Shown here: positions 18,203 through 26,445 of the stretch, in pieces
Position numbering within the stretch: the first letter of the stretch is position 1
How the letters are laid out: the number at the start of each line of letters is the position of its first letter
Assembly (NCBI GenBank): GCA_037133755.1
Contig: JBAXNN010000013.1
Coordinates: forward strand, 15,383-79,382
DNA from: F1-60-MAGs149 sp037133755
GTDB taxonomy: Bacteria; Actinomycetota; Thermoleophilia; Gaiellales; F1-60-MAGs149
Reading direction: 5' to 3'
DNA: 64,000 nt
Made by a program: the position numbers and the translations under genes
The notes under the pieces: generated by a model
What the model saw: the letters and a program-made list of their open reading frames with translations, nothing else
What the model was told of the DNA's origin: nothing
The model's database searches: none

Positions 18203-18886
18203 TCAGGACGTGCGGTCGGGCGTCTGCGCCTCGACCTCAGCGACCCAGCGGCCGTGATTGGCGCGTGCCCACTCGCGATCGACGGTGCCATCGATCATCC
18301 CGCTCATGGAGGCGCGCGTCGTGCGATTGAACAGCGCCAGGTAGAGATGCCCGCACGTGAGCGCCACGATCAGGATCGTCGCGATGTCGTGCACGTCGAC
18401 CGTGCCACCGAAGCGGAACGCCGTGTTCTGCTCGCCGAGCCAGAGCAGGATGCCGGTGAAGGTGAGCACGATCAGCAAGCCGATCGTGATCGCGGTATTG
18501 AGCTTCTGCCCCGCGTTGAGCCAGCCCTGCTCGGGTGCGCCGTCATGGCTGACGATGCGCCGCGGACCACCCTTGAGCCACTCGCGGTCGGCGCGGTCGA
18601 GCGTATCGACCTCCTTGGCGAAGGCCGAGACGTCACGGGGACGCAGGATCAGGATGCCGACGAAGGCGACGCCGAGCGCGATCGCGAACCAGAGGTGCCA
18701 TTGCTTGGCAAGCGGGCGGTTCATGATCTCCGCGAGCGCCGGCGACCATAGGCACAGGCCGGTCCAGAGCATCCCGAAGAACGTCACTGCGAGGATGAGG
18801 TGCAGCAGGCGCTGCGCGCCGGTGAAGCGGCGGATGCGCGGATAGGCCGGCGCGGTCGCCGTCGGCAGGGGGCTAGTGGTAGACAT
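18203..18886 (-). CDS. Membrane cytochrome b (b561/formate-dehydrogenase gamma type)
   Basis: A 227-residue protein with four hydrophobic segments (around residues 25-45, 60-80, 130-150 and 165-185). Candidate heme-ligating histidines are in RLLHLI, KQWHLW, VDVHDIA and CGHLYLA, as in the cytochrome b561/FdnI family. Its start lies 14 bases inside the end of the molybdopterin oxidoreductase gene. It is therefore almost certainly the membrane quinone-linked partner of that enzyme, passing electrons between the quinone pool and the molybdenum protein. Confidence 0.82.
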   Translation of the reverse strand: MSTTSPLPTATAPAYPRIRRFTGAQRLLHLILAVTFFGMLWTGLCLWSPALAEIMNRPLAKQWHLWFAIALGVAFVGILILRPRDVSAFAKEVDTLDRADREWLKGGPRRIVSHDGAPEQGWLNAGQKLNTAITIGLLIVLTFTGILLWLGEQNTAFRFGGTVDVHDIATILIVALTCGHLYLALFNRTTRASMSGMIDGTVDREWARANHGRWVAEVEAQTPDRTS

Positions 18887-19595
18887 CGTCGCCCACCCAG
18901 GCGTCGGCGTCGTAGCCACGCGTCTCCCAGTAGCCCCGCGTCGGCTCCTTCTCGAACGTGATCTTGCTGAGCCACTTGACGCCCTTGTAGCCGTACATCT
19001 GCGGGATCACGAGGCGCATCGGCGCGCCGTGGACGCGCTGCAGCGGTACGCCGTCCATCTCGGTGGCGAGCAGCACGTCCTTCAGCTTGAACTGCTCCAT
19101 CGTCAACTGATCGAAGTACGGCTCCTCGAGCGACTGGAAGTTGACGTGCTTGGCCGTGGTCTTGGGCTTGACGAGGTCGAACAGCGTGGCGGGCGTGATG
19201 CCCTTCCAGTGCACCTTCTCGACGCTCCAGCCGGTGACGCAGTGGAAGTCGCTGATGCTCGTCACCATCGGCGTCTCCTGCACGGCGCTCCACGTCAGCG
19301 TGACGGGGTTCTCGACCTCGCCATCGACCGTGAGGGTGTACGTGGCCGGGTCGAACGTCGGCATCGGATCCTGCACGTTGTAGATGCGCCAGCCGCCGGT
19401 TGGGACGATGCCCTCGACGCCGGGGACGACGTTGCCGGCACTCGCAATCATGTTGCCGACACCCATGCCGCCCATCTTCGAGATGAGGCCGACCCCGATC
19501 GCACCCGCGGCGATCGTGCCGAGAAACGCAGCACGTCCGAGGGGGAGGCGATCCTTCGGTGTCTCGGTCGGGTGCTGGGGGGCGTTCTGGTCCAT
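18873..19595 (-). CDS. Molybdopterin-dependent oxidoreductase, sulfite-oxidase/MsrP-like
   Basis: A 240-residue protein of the sulfite oxidase molybdopterin-domain superfamily. The molybdenum-ligating cysteine is in DFHCVTGWSVEKVHW, and other landmarks are TYTLTVDGEV and HGAPMRLVIP. Near the N-terminus is GRAAFLGTIAAGAIG, a signal/anchor with only one arginine, so it is a degenerate Tat-type signal or a plain membrane anchor. With the downstream cytochrome b it resembles the MsrPQ-type architecture, but the real substrate is unknown. Confidence 0.82.
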   Translation of the reverse strand: MDQNAPQHPTETPKDRLPLGRAAFLGTIAAGAIGVGLISKMGGMGVGNMIASAGNVVPGVEGIVPTGGWRIYNVQDPMPTFDPATYTLTVDGEVENPVTLTWSAVQETPMVTSISDFHCVTGWSVEKVHWKGITPATLFDLVKPKTTAKHVNFQSLEEPYFDQLTMEQFKLKDVLLATEMDGVPLQRVHGAPMRLVIPQMYGYKGVKWLSKITFEKEPTRGYWETRGYDADAWVGDDVYH

Positions 19596-19744
19596 GGACG
19601 GATTGTGCCGGACTTCCCTGACAACCCTGTTGATTGACGGAAACCGCACACTTGTGTGAGGCGGCTTGCACACGTGTGCAACGAACGGGAAACGCTGTGT
19701 GCTGGTGCGCCAGTTACCCGGCGCACCAGCACGTCAGTGCATCG

Positions 19745-20125
19745 TTAGGACAGCGCCTTCTTCTTGAGCGTGTCGTACTCGTCCTGCGTGATCGCGCCGG
19801 AATCGAGGAGCGACTTCGCGTGGGCGATCTCGGCGGCAGAGCCCCCGGCGACTTCCTTCACGTGATCGTCGAACTGCTTCTGCGCGGTGGCGACAGCCTT
19901 CTGGTTGCGCTCGGCCATGCCGTGCCCGTTGACGAGCAGGTAGATCAGCACGCCGAAGATGTTCGTCGCGAACAGCAGGATGATCCAGAGGACCTTCTTG
20001 CCACCACCGATGTCATGACGGCGGAACAGGTCGCTGAACACCGTGATCAGCAGCCAGAACCAGATGATGAAGCCGAAGATGAGCAGCAGCTGCCAGAGCA
20101 GGTGCGCGATGGGATAGTCGGTCAT
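19745..20125 (-). CDS. Small membrane protein with PLDc_N and SHOCT domains
   Basis: A 126-residue protein. The N-terminal half has two membrane helices with the FWLLITVFSDLFRRHD and GGGKKVLWIILLFATNIFGV pattern of the phospholipase-D-nuclease N-terminal (PLDc_N) domain. After a charged linker the C-terminus is a SHOCT motif: AHAKSLLDSGAITQDEYDTLKKKAL. SHOCT domains are thought to mediate oligomerisation. Common in actinobacteria; function unknown. Stands alone, with about 150 bases on its 3' side to the neighbouring gene. Confidence 0.85.
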   Translation of the reverse strand: MTDYPIAHLLWQLLLIFGFIIWFWLLITVFSDLFRRHDIGGGKKVLWIILLFATNIFGVLIYLLVNGHGMAERNQKAVATAQKQFDDHVKEVAGGSAAEIAHAKSLLDSGAITQDEYDTLKKKALS

Positions 20126-20225
20126 AGAAACTCCTGTAGAGGTACGTCGTCAGTGTACGCACCCCGGCGCGGTTCCCCTCTACGGATTATCCGTATCGTG
20201 GATCCTGATACATCCGTGATCGTGG

Positions 20226-20795
20226 CTAGATCAGCTCGTCACCCGTGAGGTAGCGCGGCTCGGCGAAGACGCGGCGCACCATCGGCTCGAAGAACTCGGC
20301 CGGCAGGCTCTCGAAGTTCGGGTCGAAGCAGTTCTGGTCGTACTTGGCGCAGAACTCGGCGCAGGCGTCGAACCACGGGCTGTCTTTGAAGCGATCGCGC
20401 GCGTTGCGATCGCCACCGGAATGGTGCGCGTAGTAGTACGACTGGAAAACCCCGTGATGCTTGACGATCCAGACGATCTCGGGCCGGCAGTACGGGCGCA
20501 GCACGGCACCCATGAACTCCCCGTGGGTGATGGGCGCGAGTTCGTCGCCGATGTCGTGGAGCAGCGCGGCGACGATGTACTCCTCGTCGCGCCCGTCGTT
20601 GTACGCGTGCGTGGCCGACTGGAGCGAGTGCTCGTAGCGCGTTACCTGGTAGCCGGCAAACGAGTGGCGCAGCCCCTCGAGCGCGGCCATCAGACGGTCG
20701 GGGAGCGTCTGCATGTGCTCCTCGCCGAGCCGATCGAGGAGCGCGTAGTCCTCGGCCGTGCCGTCTTCCATACGGATGAATGCGACTGTCTCCAT
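20226..20795 (-). CDS. HD-domain protein, possible mixed-valent diiron oxygenase
   Basis: A 189-residue HD-domain protein. Metal-ligand candidates are His56 (YEHSLQSA), His80-Asp81 (LLHDIGDE), His91 (ITHGEFMGA), His113 or 114 (VKHHGVF) and Asp153 (KYDQN). This six-ligand layout with EHSLQ matches PhnZ/TmpB-type HD oxygenases and myo-inositol oxygenase more than phosphodiesterases, from memory of those families. It is followed by no phosphonate genes, so the substrate is open. GGGAGGA precedes the ATG. It could still be a plain phosphohydrolase. Confidence 0.7.
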   Translation of the reverse strand: METVAFIRMEDGTAEDYALLDRLGEEHMQTLPDRLMAALEGLRHSFAGYQVTRYEHSLQSATHAYNDGRDEEYIVAALLHDIGDELAPITHGEFMGAVLRPYCRPEIVWIVKHHGVFQSYYYAHHSGGDRNARDRFKDSPWFDACAEFCAKYDQNCFDPNFESLPAEFFEPMVRRVFAEPRYLTGDELI

Positions 20796-20848
20796 GGGTC
20801 CTCCCTCGCGGTGAGGGAAGCCTAGCGGTCGCAGAAAGCACACGCAGT

Positions 20849-20899
20849 GCCGGCTCCGGCGGCGGTCGGGTGAGGGCCCGAGGTGCCGCCGGAGCCGGC
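20849..20899 (-). terminator. Hairpin terminator after the first YHYH gene
   Basis: A perfect 15-base stem (20849-20863 with 20885-20899) and a 21-base loop begins 7 bases after the stop codon of the minus-strand YHYH gene. A nearly identical copy lies after its paralogue. TTTCT follows but no real T tract. Confidence 0.7.
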
Positions 20900-20905
20900 T
20901 GTGCG

Positions 20906-21886
20906 TTAGCTCATGTTGTGCTGGAGGACCATCGGCAGTGTCACCGGGGTGCCTCGGAAGCAGCCGATCGAGTAGGGGTACTCGTTGTTGAGCACGTAGT
21001 GGTAGATCTTCTGCAGCTTGCCGTCGAACATGACGGTGCTGGTCATGCCGTGGCACTCGTCGAGCTGCTTGTTCGTGATCCACTTGCCGTTGGCGTCACG
21101 GGGTCCGTAGATGCCGAACCCGTCCCAGGCATAGCCGTACAGCGGCGAGGCCTTGCTGCCGGGGTCACTCTTCTGGGTCAGGCACTTCCACGAGAAACCG
21201 TGGACGTGGTACTGCATGTTCCACGGGTGGCCGAAGCAGTTGTCCGTGGGCAGTGCCGCGTTCGGATCGACGAACGACGTTGCCGAGGTAGCGGCAATCT
21301 CGGCGTGCCACATGATGCCGTCGAGCGCAACGCCCATGGAGAGCGACGGGATGCAGGTCGGCTTCTTGTTCACCTTCGGATGGCGCGGGACGCTCACGTC
21401 GAGGTTGTAGGGCTTGATGGGGATCAGGTCGGCCGTCGGATAGGGCGGCAGGCCCGGCGCGGCGTGGTAGTACCCGTACGCGACGCTACTCGGCGGGATC
21501 GGGTACTTGCCAACCGGCCACGGCGGAATGCCATTGCCCTTGAAGTGCCGCATGGTCTTCGTCTCGGTGACCTTGAAGCTGTGCTTCATCTTGACCTTGC
21601 CCGGCACGGCAGACTCGAGAGCCTTTGCGACATTGAGGACGTTGCCGTTGCGCCACGGCACGTTCACCTGCGACACGGGCGGCGGCGTATTGCCGCCGAG
21701 GAAGGCGAGGCCGCACATATCGAGCTGACCGCGGCCCGGCTCGCTCATCGGCGTGCCGGCTGGGGCCGTGTTGAGCACCGTCGGCGTCATGTTGGCGGGA
21801 GCCGCGTTCGCGGTCGTTGCCGCAGCAACGGCCAGCGCGGCCGTCAGGGCCAGCAAGCCAGCCCGCTGAAGTAGTCGTCGTCTCAT
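20906..21886 (-). CDS. Secreted YHYH-domain protein, copy 1
   Basis: A 326-residue protein with a signal peptide (LLALTAALAVAAATTANA, cleavage before APAN). The mature part belongs to the YHYH family: GYAWDGFGIYGP, QLDECHGMTS and the closing YHYVLNNEYPYSIGCFRG. The eponymous fourth residue is Val instead of His. Six or more cysteines suggest extracellular disulfides. It probably acts outside the cell; no activity is established for the family. It is followed by a paralogue in tandem, with its own promoter and terminator. An ATG with GAGGAT just upstream is used as start. Confidence 0.82.
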   Translation of the reverse strand: MRRRLLQRAGLLALTAALAVAAATTANAAPANMTPTVLNTAPAGTPMSEPGRGQLDMCGLAFLGGNTPPPVSQVNVPWRNGNVLNVAKALESAVPGKVKMKHSFKVTETKTMRHFKGNGIPPWPVGKYPIPPSSVAYGYYHAAPGLPPYPTADLIPIKPYNLDVSVPRHPKVNKKPTCIPSLSMGVALDGIMWHAEIAATSATSFVDPNAALPTDNCFGHPWNMQYHVHGFSWKCLTQKSDPGSKASPLYGYAWDGFGIYGPRDANGKWITNKQLDECHGMTSTVMFDGKLQKIYHYVLNNEYPYSIGCFRGTPVTLPMVLQHNMS

Positions 21887-21929
21887 CTCATCCTCGTCTT
21901 GGTGAAGGCAGCAGCGCTGCGGTCTTCGG

Positions 21930-21958
21930 ATACTACATCCAGACTCTATTTTACGCAA
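21930..21958 (-). promoter_or_regulatory. Predicted promoter of YHYH copy 1
   Basis: On the minus strand TTGCGT (21958-21953) and TAGTAT (21935-21930) are separated by 17 bases, about 45 bases before the ATG. The same elements occur before the paralogue. A TTTACG box overlaps the -35 element and another lies 38 bases further upstream. The 313-base gap between the two paralogues (21887-22198) otherwise holds only the terminator of copy 2. Confidence 0.6.
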
Positions 21959-22141
21959 CGCTGACGCATACAGAGATATCAGTGCTCTTTACGAGGCTCG
22001 TGCTGTATCGCTCCGCCGACGTCAGATGACGCGCACGCGATGGGATCGTGCACTGGACGCGGTATGAGGCAACAGGCGAGGGAGATCAGGAGCCCCCGCT
22101 GCAGGCCATCGACACACGCCGTCGGAGAAAACGCGCGCAGT

Positions 22142-22192
22142 GCCGGCTCCGGCGGCGGTCGGGTGAGGGCCCGAGGTGCTGCCGGAGCCGGC
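22142..22192 (-). terminator. Hairpin terminator after the second YHYH gene
   Basis: A 15-base stem (22142-22156 with 22178-22192) with one mismatch, almost identical to that after copy 1. It begins 6 bases after the stop codon on the minus strand. Confidence 0.7.
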
Positions 22193-22198
22193 TGTGCG

Positions 22199-23176
22199 TT
22201 AGCTCATGTTGTGCTGGAGGTTCATCGGCAGTGTCACCGGGGTGCCTCGGAAGCAGCCGATCGAGTAGGGGTACTCGTTGTTGAGCACGTAGTGGTAGAT
22301 CTTCTGCAGCTTGCCGTCGAACATGACGGTGCTGGTCATGCCGTGGCACTCGTCGAGCTGCTTGTTCGTGATCCACTTGCCGTTCGGGCCACGCGGGCCG
22401 TAGACCCCGAAGCCGTCCCACGCGTAGCCCATCAGCGGCGAGGCCTCACCGGCCTTGCCCTGGTTGGTCATGCACTTCCACGAGAAGCCGTGAATGTGGT
22501 ACTGGGTATCCCACGGGTGGCCGAAGCAGCTGTCGGTGGGAAGCGCCGCATTCGGATCGACCCACGTGGTTGCGTTCGCACCCGCCAGCTCCGCGTGCCA
22601 GGTGACGCCATCGAGGGCGACGCCGGTGGAGAGCGACGGAATGCAGGTCGGCTTCTTGTTCGCCTTCGGATGGCGCGGGACGCTGACGCTGAGGTTGTAC
22701 GGCTTGACGGGGATCAGATCGGCCGTCGGATAGGGCGGCAGGCCCGGCAGGACGTGGTAGTACCCGTACGCGGCGCTGTTCGCCGGGATCGGGAACTTGC
22801 CGATCGGCCACGGCGGAATGCCGTTGCCCTTGAAGTGTCGCATCGTCTTCGTGGTCGTGACCTTGAACGAATGCGGCATCTTGACCTTGCCGGGGACGGC
22901 AACCTTCTGGATGTCGGCGACATTGAGGACGTTGCCGTTGCGCCACGGCACGTTCACCTGCGACACGGGCGGCGGCGTGTTGCCGCCGAGGAAGCCCAGG
23001 CCGCACATATCGAGCTGGCCGCGGCCCGGCTCGCTCAGGGGCGTGCCGGTCGGGGCCGTGTGCAGCACCGTCGGTGCGTTATTGGCGGGAGCCGCGTTCG
23101 CGGTTGTCGCCGCAGCCACGGCCAGCACGGCCGTCAGGGCCAGCAGGCCAGCCCGCTGAAGTAGTCCTCGTCTCAT
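22199..23176 (-). CDS. Secreted YHYH-domain protein, copy 2
   Basis: A 325-residue paralogue of the preceding protein, with the same signal peptide type (LLALTAVLAVAAATTANA) and the same family blocks (GYAWDGFGVYGP, QLDECHGMTS, YHYVLNNEYPYSIGCFRG). The proteins are similar from end to end. At DNA level the last 190 or so coding bases plus the terminator are nearly identical, while the middle has diverged. This suggests gene conversion after a tandem duplication. Both copies have YHYV in place of YHYH. Start chosen at the ATG behind GAGGAT, equivalent to copy 1. Confidence 0.82.
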   Translation of the reverse strand: MRRGLLQRAGLLALTAVLAVAAATTANAAPANNAPTVLHTAPTGTPLSEPGRGQLDMCGLGFLGGNTPPPVSQVNVPWRNGNVLNVADIQKVAVPGKVKMPHSFKVTTTKTMRHFKGNGIPPWPIGKFPIPANSAAYGYYHVLPGLPPYPTADLIPVKPYNLSVSVPRHPKANKKPTCIPSLSTGVALDGVTWHAELAGANATTWVDPNAALPTDSCFGHPWDTQYHIHGFSWKCMTNQGKAGEASPLMGYAWDGFGVYGPRGPNGKWITNKQLDECHGMTSTVMFDGKLQKIYHYVLNNEYPYSIGCFRGTPVTLPMNLQHNMS

Positions 23177-23219
23177 CTCATCCTCGTCTCGTTGGAGGCA
23201 GCAGTGCTGCGAAGTTCTG

Positions 23220-23248
23220 ATACTATACAAAGTCTCTGTTTTACGCAG
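23220..23248 (-). promoter_or_regulatory. Predicted promoter of YHYH copy 2
   Basis: On the minus strand CTGCGT (23248-23243) and TAGTAT (23225-23220) with a 17-base spacer, matching the promoter of copy 1 in sequence and in distance to the start codon. TTTACGC boxes start at 23240 and 23278, again 38 bases apart. Confidence 0.6.
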
Positions 23249-23358
23249 AGCCCCCGTATTCAGTGAGTCTGATGTTGTTTACGCATACCGTGTGACAACG
23301 CTTCGCCAATGCCGGCCGATGCGGGCCCGGTCCTGCCTCGTCCTCGGTGCGGTGCGGG

Positions 23359-24627
23359 TTAGCGGTCGTTGAAGACCAGGAGCTCGCCGCTGTAGCAGGC
23401 GGCCCATACGCGACCAAGGTGCGCGTCGTACGTGATCCCAATCGGATGCTCGCAGGCATCGATCGTCTGCAGCACCTTCATGTCGCGCGTTCGCAGCTTG
23501 GAGATCGTGTTGCTGTTGTAGTTGACGACGTACAGCGCCTTGCCGTCGCTCGACATCGCCAGGCTGCGCGGCGCATCGCCCGTCTGCACGCGCGTCACGT
23601 TCCCGTTCCACAGGTCGAGGCGTGCGACGTTGCCTTCCGAGTTGAGCGTCGCGTAGATGTAGCGGCCCTGCGGCGCGAACTCGAGGGCGCGCGGTCCGGC
23701 GCCGATCTCGATGTTGCGGGTCTTCCACGTGTTGAGGTCCACCCGCACGAGCTTGGTGTCGCCCATCATCGCCACGTACGCCGCGTTGCCCTTCGGCGAG
23801 ACGACAATGCCGCGCGGGTTGGGGCCAATCGCAATGCGCTGCACCTCGCGGCCGGCCGCGGTGGAGATCACCGAGAGATCGCCGGAGCACCAATTCGAGA
23901 CGAGGACGTACTTGCCGTCCGGCGTGGCCTTGACGACCTTCGGCACGACGCCGACCTTGTACACGTTGTCGATCTTCAGGCTCTCCATGTTGATGCGGTA
24001 GACGAACGACTCGTCGTAGCCCGAGTCCATCGTGCAGTCGTCGGTGCCCTCGGGGCCAAAGCCTGCGCCGTACATCGAGTAGTTCGAGACGTAGGCGTAC
24101 ATGCCGTCCGGCGAGAAGGCGGCCTCAACGGGGGCACCCTGCGACGTGCCCGGGTGGCCCTTGACCCCGAACTTGGCCAGCTCGACCGAGTCGGGGATCG
24201 TCTTGATCAACTTCATCGTGCGCGCGCTGTAGACCGTGATCGTGTGGCGGTACATCATGTTCTGCGCGGTGATCAGGCCCGTGCCGCTGGCGACGACGGA
24301 CTTCGGCGAGATGTCGCCGCCGATCGACTTGATCAGGCGCAGGCGCGTGCGATCGGATGGCGGGCCGACGTGCTCCGGGCCGGTCGTGGCCGCCTCGGTC
24401 GTGCTCGCCGCGGCGGTCGTAGCTGCCTGTTGCTTGGCAGCAGTCGCCTTCGCTGTCGGGGTGGTGGCAGCGATGGCCCGGGTGCCATCGTCGAGCTGGG
24501 TCCGGAGGAGCACCACGCCGCTGGCCGTCAACACGGCGGCGAGGATCGTGAGCAGCGCGACGCGACGCCGGCGCACGGCGCGGCGACGTTCCTGATACGA
24601 GGGCGTGCGGTCGTACAACTCGGGCAT
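23359..24627 (-). CDS. Membrane-anchored YVTN-type beta-propeller protein
   Basis: A 422-residue protein. Residues 1-22 are basic, 23-42 form a membrane segment (VALLTILAAVLTASGVVLL), then a Thr/Ala-rich linker leads to a beta-propeller from about residue 90. Propeller turns such as SPDGMYAYVSN, TPDGKYVLVSN, SPKGNAAYVA and SSDGKALYVVN recur about every 45 residues, typical of YVTN/lactonase-like repeats. The orientation implies the propeller faces outside. Family roles include binding and lactone hydrolysis; none can be assigned. Divergent from the RidA gene. Confidence 0.8.
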   Translation of the reverse strand: MPELYDRTPSYQERRRAVRRRRVALLTILAAVLTASGVVLLRTQLDDGTRAIAATTPTAKATAAKQQAATTAAASTTEAATTGPEHVGPPSDRTRLRLIKSIGGDISPKSVVASGTGLITAQNMMYRHTITVYSARTMKLIKTIPDSVELAKFGVKGHPGTSQGAPVEAAFSPDGMYAYVSNYSMYGAGFGPEGTDDCTMDSGYDESFVYRINMESLKIDNVYKVGVVPKVVKATPDGKYVLVSNWCSGDLSVISTAAGREVQRIAIGPNPRGIVVSPKGNAAYVAMMGDTKLVRVDLNTWKTRNIEIGAGPRALEFAPQGRYIYATLNSEGNVARLDLWNGNVTRVQTGDAPRSLAMSSDGKALYVVNYNSNTISKLRTRDMKVLQTIDACEHPIGITYDAHLGRVWAACYSGELLVFNDR

Positions 24628-24741
24628 CTGCTGCTCTTTCGGCCGTGAGACGCCGCATCCTGCCTGGCGACGGGCGCCCGGGAGTTGACAGGAGCGGTGC
24701 GAAACGGTTGGCTCTGCGCACCGCCACGCGAAGGAGCCACC

Positions 24742-25167
24742 ATGTTCGACGCCACGACCGCCCAGCGCATCACGACCGAGGGCGACTGGTACGAGCCGTT
24801 TTTCATCTCGCTGGGCTACCGGCTTGGCAACGTCCTCGTGCTGTCGGGGCAGGCCTCGATCTCCGAGCAGGGCGAGATCGTCGGCGCCGGTGACTTCGAC
24901 GCGCAGGCTGCGCAGACGTTTGCGAACCTCGAGCGCGTGCTCGGGTTGGCGGGCGCCGGGCTCGAGGACATCTTCAAGGTCACGATCTATCTGACCGACA
25001 TGGCGAACTTCCCGAAGATCATGGAGCTGCGTGAGCGCCACTTCACACCGCCCTACCCTGCCGACACCATCGTCGAGGTGCGCTCGCTGGCCCTGCCCGA
25101 GCTGATGATCGAGATCGAGGTGATGGCGATGGTGCCCGACGGCGAGCGTCGGGTCATCGACGGCTGA
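24742..25167 (+). CDS. RidA/YjgF family protein
   Basis: A 141-residue Rid-family protein: NVLVLSGQASISEQGEIVG, TFANLERVLGLAGAGLEDIFKVTIYLTD and the C-terminal IEIEVMAM strand. RidA members deaminate reactive enamine/imine intermediates from PLP enzymes. The catalytic arginine of archetypal RidA (in the xRS element) corresponds to VEVRSLALPEL here. AAGGAG lies 7 bases upstream of the ATG. It converges on apbE with no gap. Confidence 0.88.
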   Translation: MFDATTAQRITTEGDWYEPFFISLGYRLGNVLVLSGQASISEQGEIVGAGDFDAQAAQTFANLERVLGLAGAGLEDIFKVTIYLTDMANFPKIMELRERHFTPPYPADTIVEVRSLALPELMIEIEVMAMVPDGERRVIDG

Positions 25168-25911
25168 TCAGGCGGGGTCGACGAGGGGGAAACCCGCCGA
25201 CGGCCGCATGTTCCCGTCGGCGTCGATCACGAGCGCGCGATAGCCGTCGATGGCGGCGATGCGGTTGAGCCCCGGCAGGCCCTCGACGAACAGTGCCGTC
25301 GCAAGGGCGTCGGCGAGCCACAGCTCGGGGCCGACGACGGTCGCAGACAGCGGTCCCGTGGCGGCTACGCCCGTGCGCGGATCCAGCAGGTGGCCGCCCC
25401 GCTCGTAGAGCCCCGAGGTCGCGATGGCGCCCTCGACGTCGACGATGCACGCCAGGAGATCGACCCGCCCGGGGCTGCGCACGCCGATTCGTCGGGCGCC
25501 ACCAAACAACTGGAGGTCGCCACCGCCATTCACCTGCACGTGCGCGAAGCCGGCCGCAACCAGCAGCTCGGCAGCGCGCTGGGTCGCCCAGCCCTTGACG
25601 ATGCCGGTCGGGTCGACGCCAGCGGGCGAGGCCCACGCATCGAACAACCCGTCGGTCAGGGTGCCGGCACGGTGGCAGAGGTCGAGCACCTCGGCGACTT
25701 CGGTCGGCGCGTCGCCGACCGCGAGCTCGCCGCGGCGCAAGCGGGAGATCGCACTGTCGTCTTGCCAGGTGCTGAAGGTCGCATCGGTCTCGTGCAGAAA
25801 TCGGCAGGCAGCGACGACCGCGGCAGCCGCATCATCGGTGTTGAGCTCGCCCGGCTCGAGCCGGAACGAGAACGTCGTGCCCATCGCCTCCTCGACGTGG
25901 ACGAGCGTCAC
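25168..25911 (-). CDS. apbE: FAD:protein FMN transferase
   Basis: A 247-residue ApbE enzyme that attaches FMN covalently to Thr/Ser of target proteins using FAD and Mg2+. Motifs are AMGTTFSF near the N-terminus, DPTGIVKGWA, VNGGGDLQL, and GGHLLDPRTG for metal and FAD binding. No lipoprotein signal is seen, unlike many exported ApbE proteins. The GTG start overlaps the stop of the FMN-binding protein gene (GTGA), so it probably flavinylates that protein. Confidence 0.9.
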   Translation of the reverse strand: MTLVHVEEAMGTTFSFRLEPGELNTDDAAAAVVAACRFLHETDATFSTWQDDSAISRLRRGELAVGDAPTEVAEVLDLCHRAGTLTDGLFDAWASPAGVDPTGIVKGWATQRAAELLVAAGFAHVQVNGGGDLQLFGGARRIGVRSPGRVDLLACIVDVEGAIATSGLYERGGHLLDPRTGVAATGPLSATVVGPELWLADALATALFVEGLPGLNRIAAIDGYRALVIDADGNMRPSAGFPLVDPA

Positions 25912-26432
25912 TGTTGCCCGAAGCCGACCTTGTCGAGCGCCGACTGCAACGACTGCTGGTACGCATCGCTCGTGTATGTCGCGCCGCTGATGCCAGCGAT
26001 GTTGGCGCTCTGGGCGTCGATCGCCTGCTGTGCCAGAACGGGTGCGACCTGATCGGAGATCGACTGCGAGGTTGGGTCGCCGTACGGCAGGTCGAGAAAC
26101 GTCACGCGCGTCAGCTGGCCGCCCTTGACGGTCACCTTCACCTGGACGTTGCCGTAGGGGTTCGATACCGAGGCACCGACGGCGCGCTTCACCTTGGGCG
26201 CCGCAGGTGCGGCCTGCTGGGTCGAGCCCTGCTGCGTCTGTGTCGGATCGGCGGGCACGGTAGCGGTGTCCGCGCTCGTCGTGCCGACGGAGAACTCCTT
26301 ATTGGTCGGCAGTTTTAGGCCCGACGACTTGCTGCTCAGCGCGAACGGATCGCCGAATTGGTGCTGGTCGAACGCGAGCAGGCCGGCGAGACCGAGGACG
26401 GTCGCGCCGAGGACCACGACGCCGCGGTTCAT
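25908..26432 (-). CDS. Exported FMN-binding domain protein
   Basis: A 174-residue protein with an N-terminal membrane anchor (VVVLGATVLGLAGLLAF), a low-complexity Thr/Gln/Ala linker to about residue 85, and a C-terminal FMN_bind domain (residues 90-174). The flavinylation motif is visible as GISGATYTSDAY, where the threonine is the expected FMN attachment site. It is sandwiched between the membrane reductase and apbE, so it likely receives electrons outside the cytoplasmic membrane. Confidence 0.88.
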   Translation of the reverse strand: MNRGVVVLGATVLGLAGLLAFDQHQFGDPFALSSKSSGLKLPTNKEFSVGTTSADTATVPADPTQTQQGSTQQAAPAAPKVKRAVGASVSNPYGNVQVKVTVKGGQLTRVTFLDLPYGDPTSQSISDQVAPVLAQQAIDAQSANIAGISGATYTSDAYQQSLQSALDKVGFGQQ

Positions 26433-26445
26433 GCGGGCACCGGCA

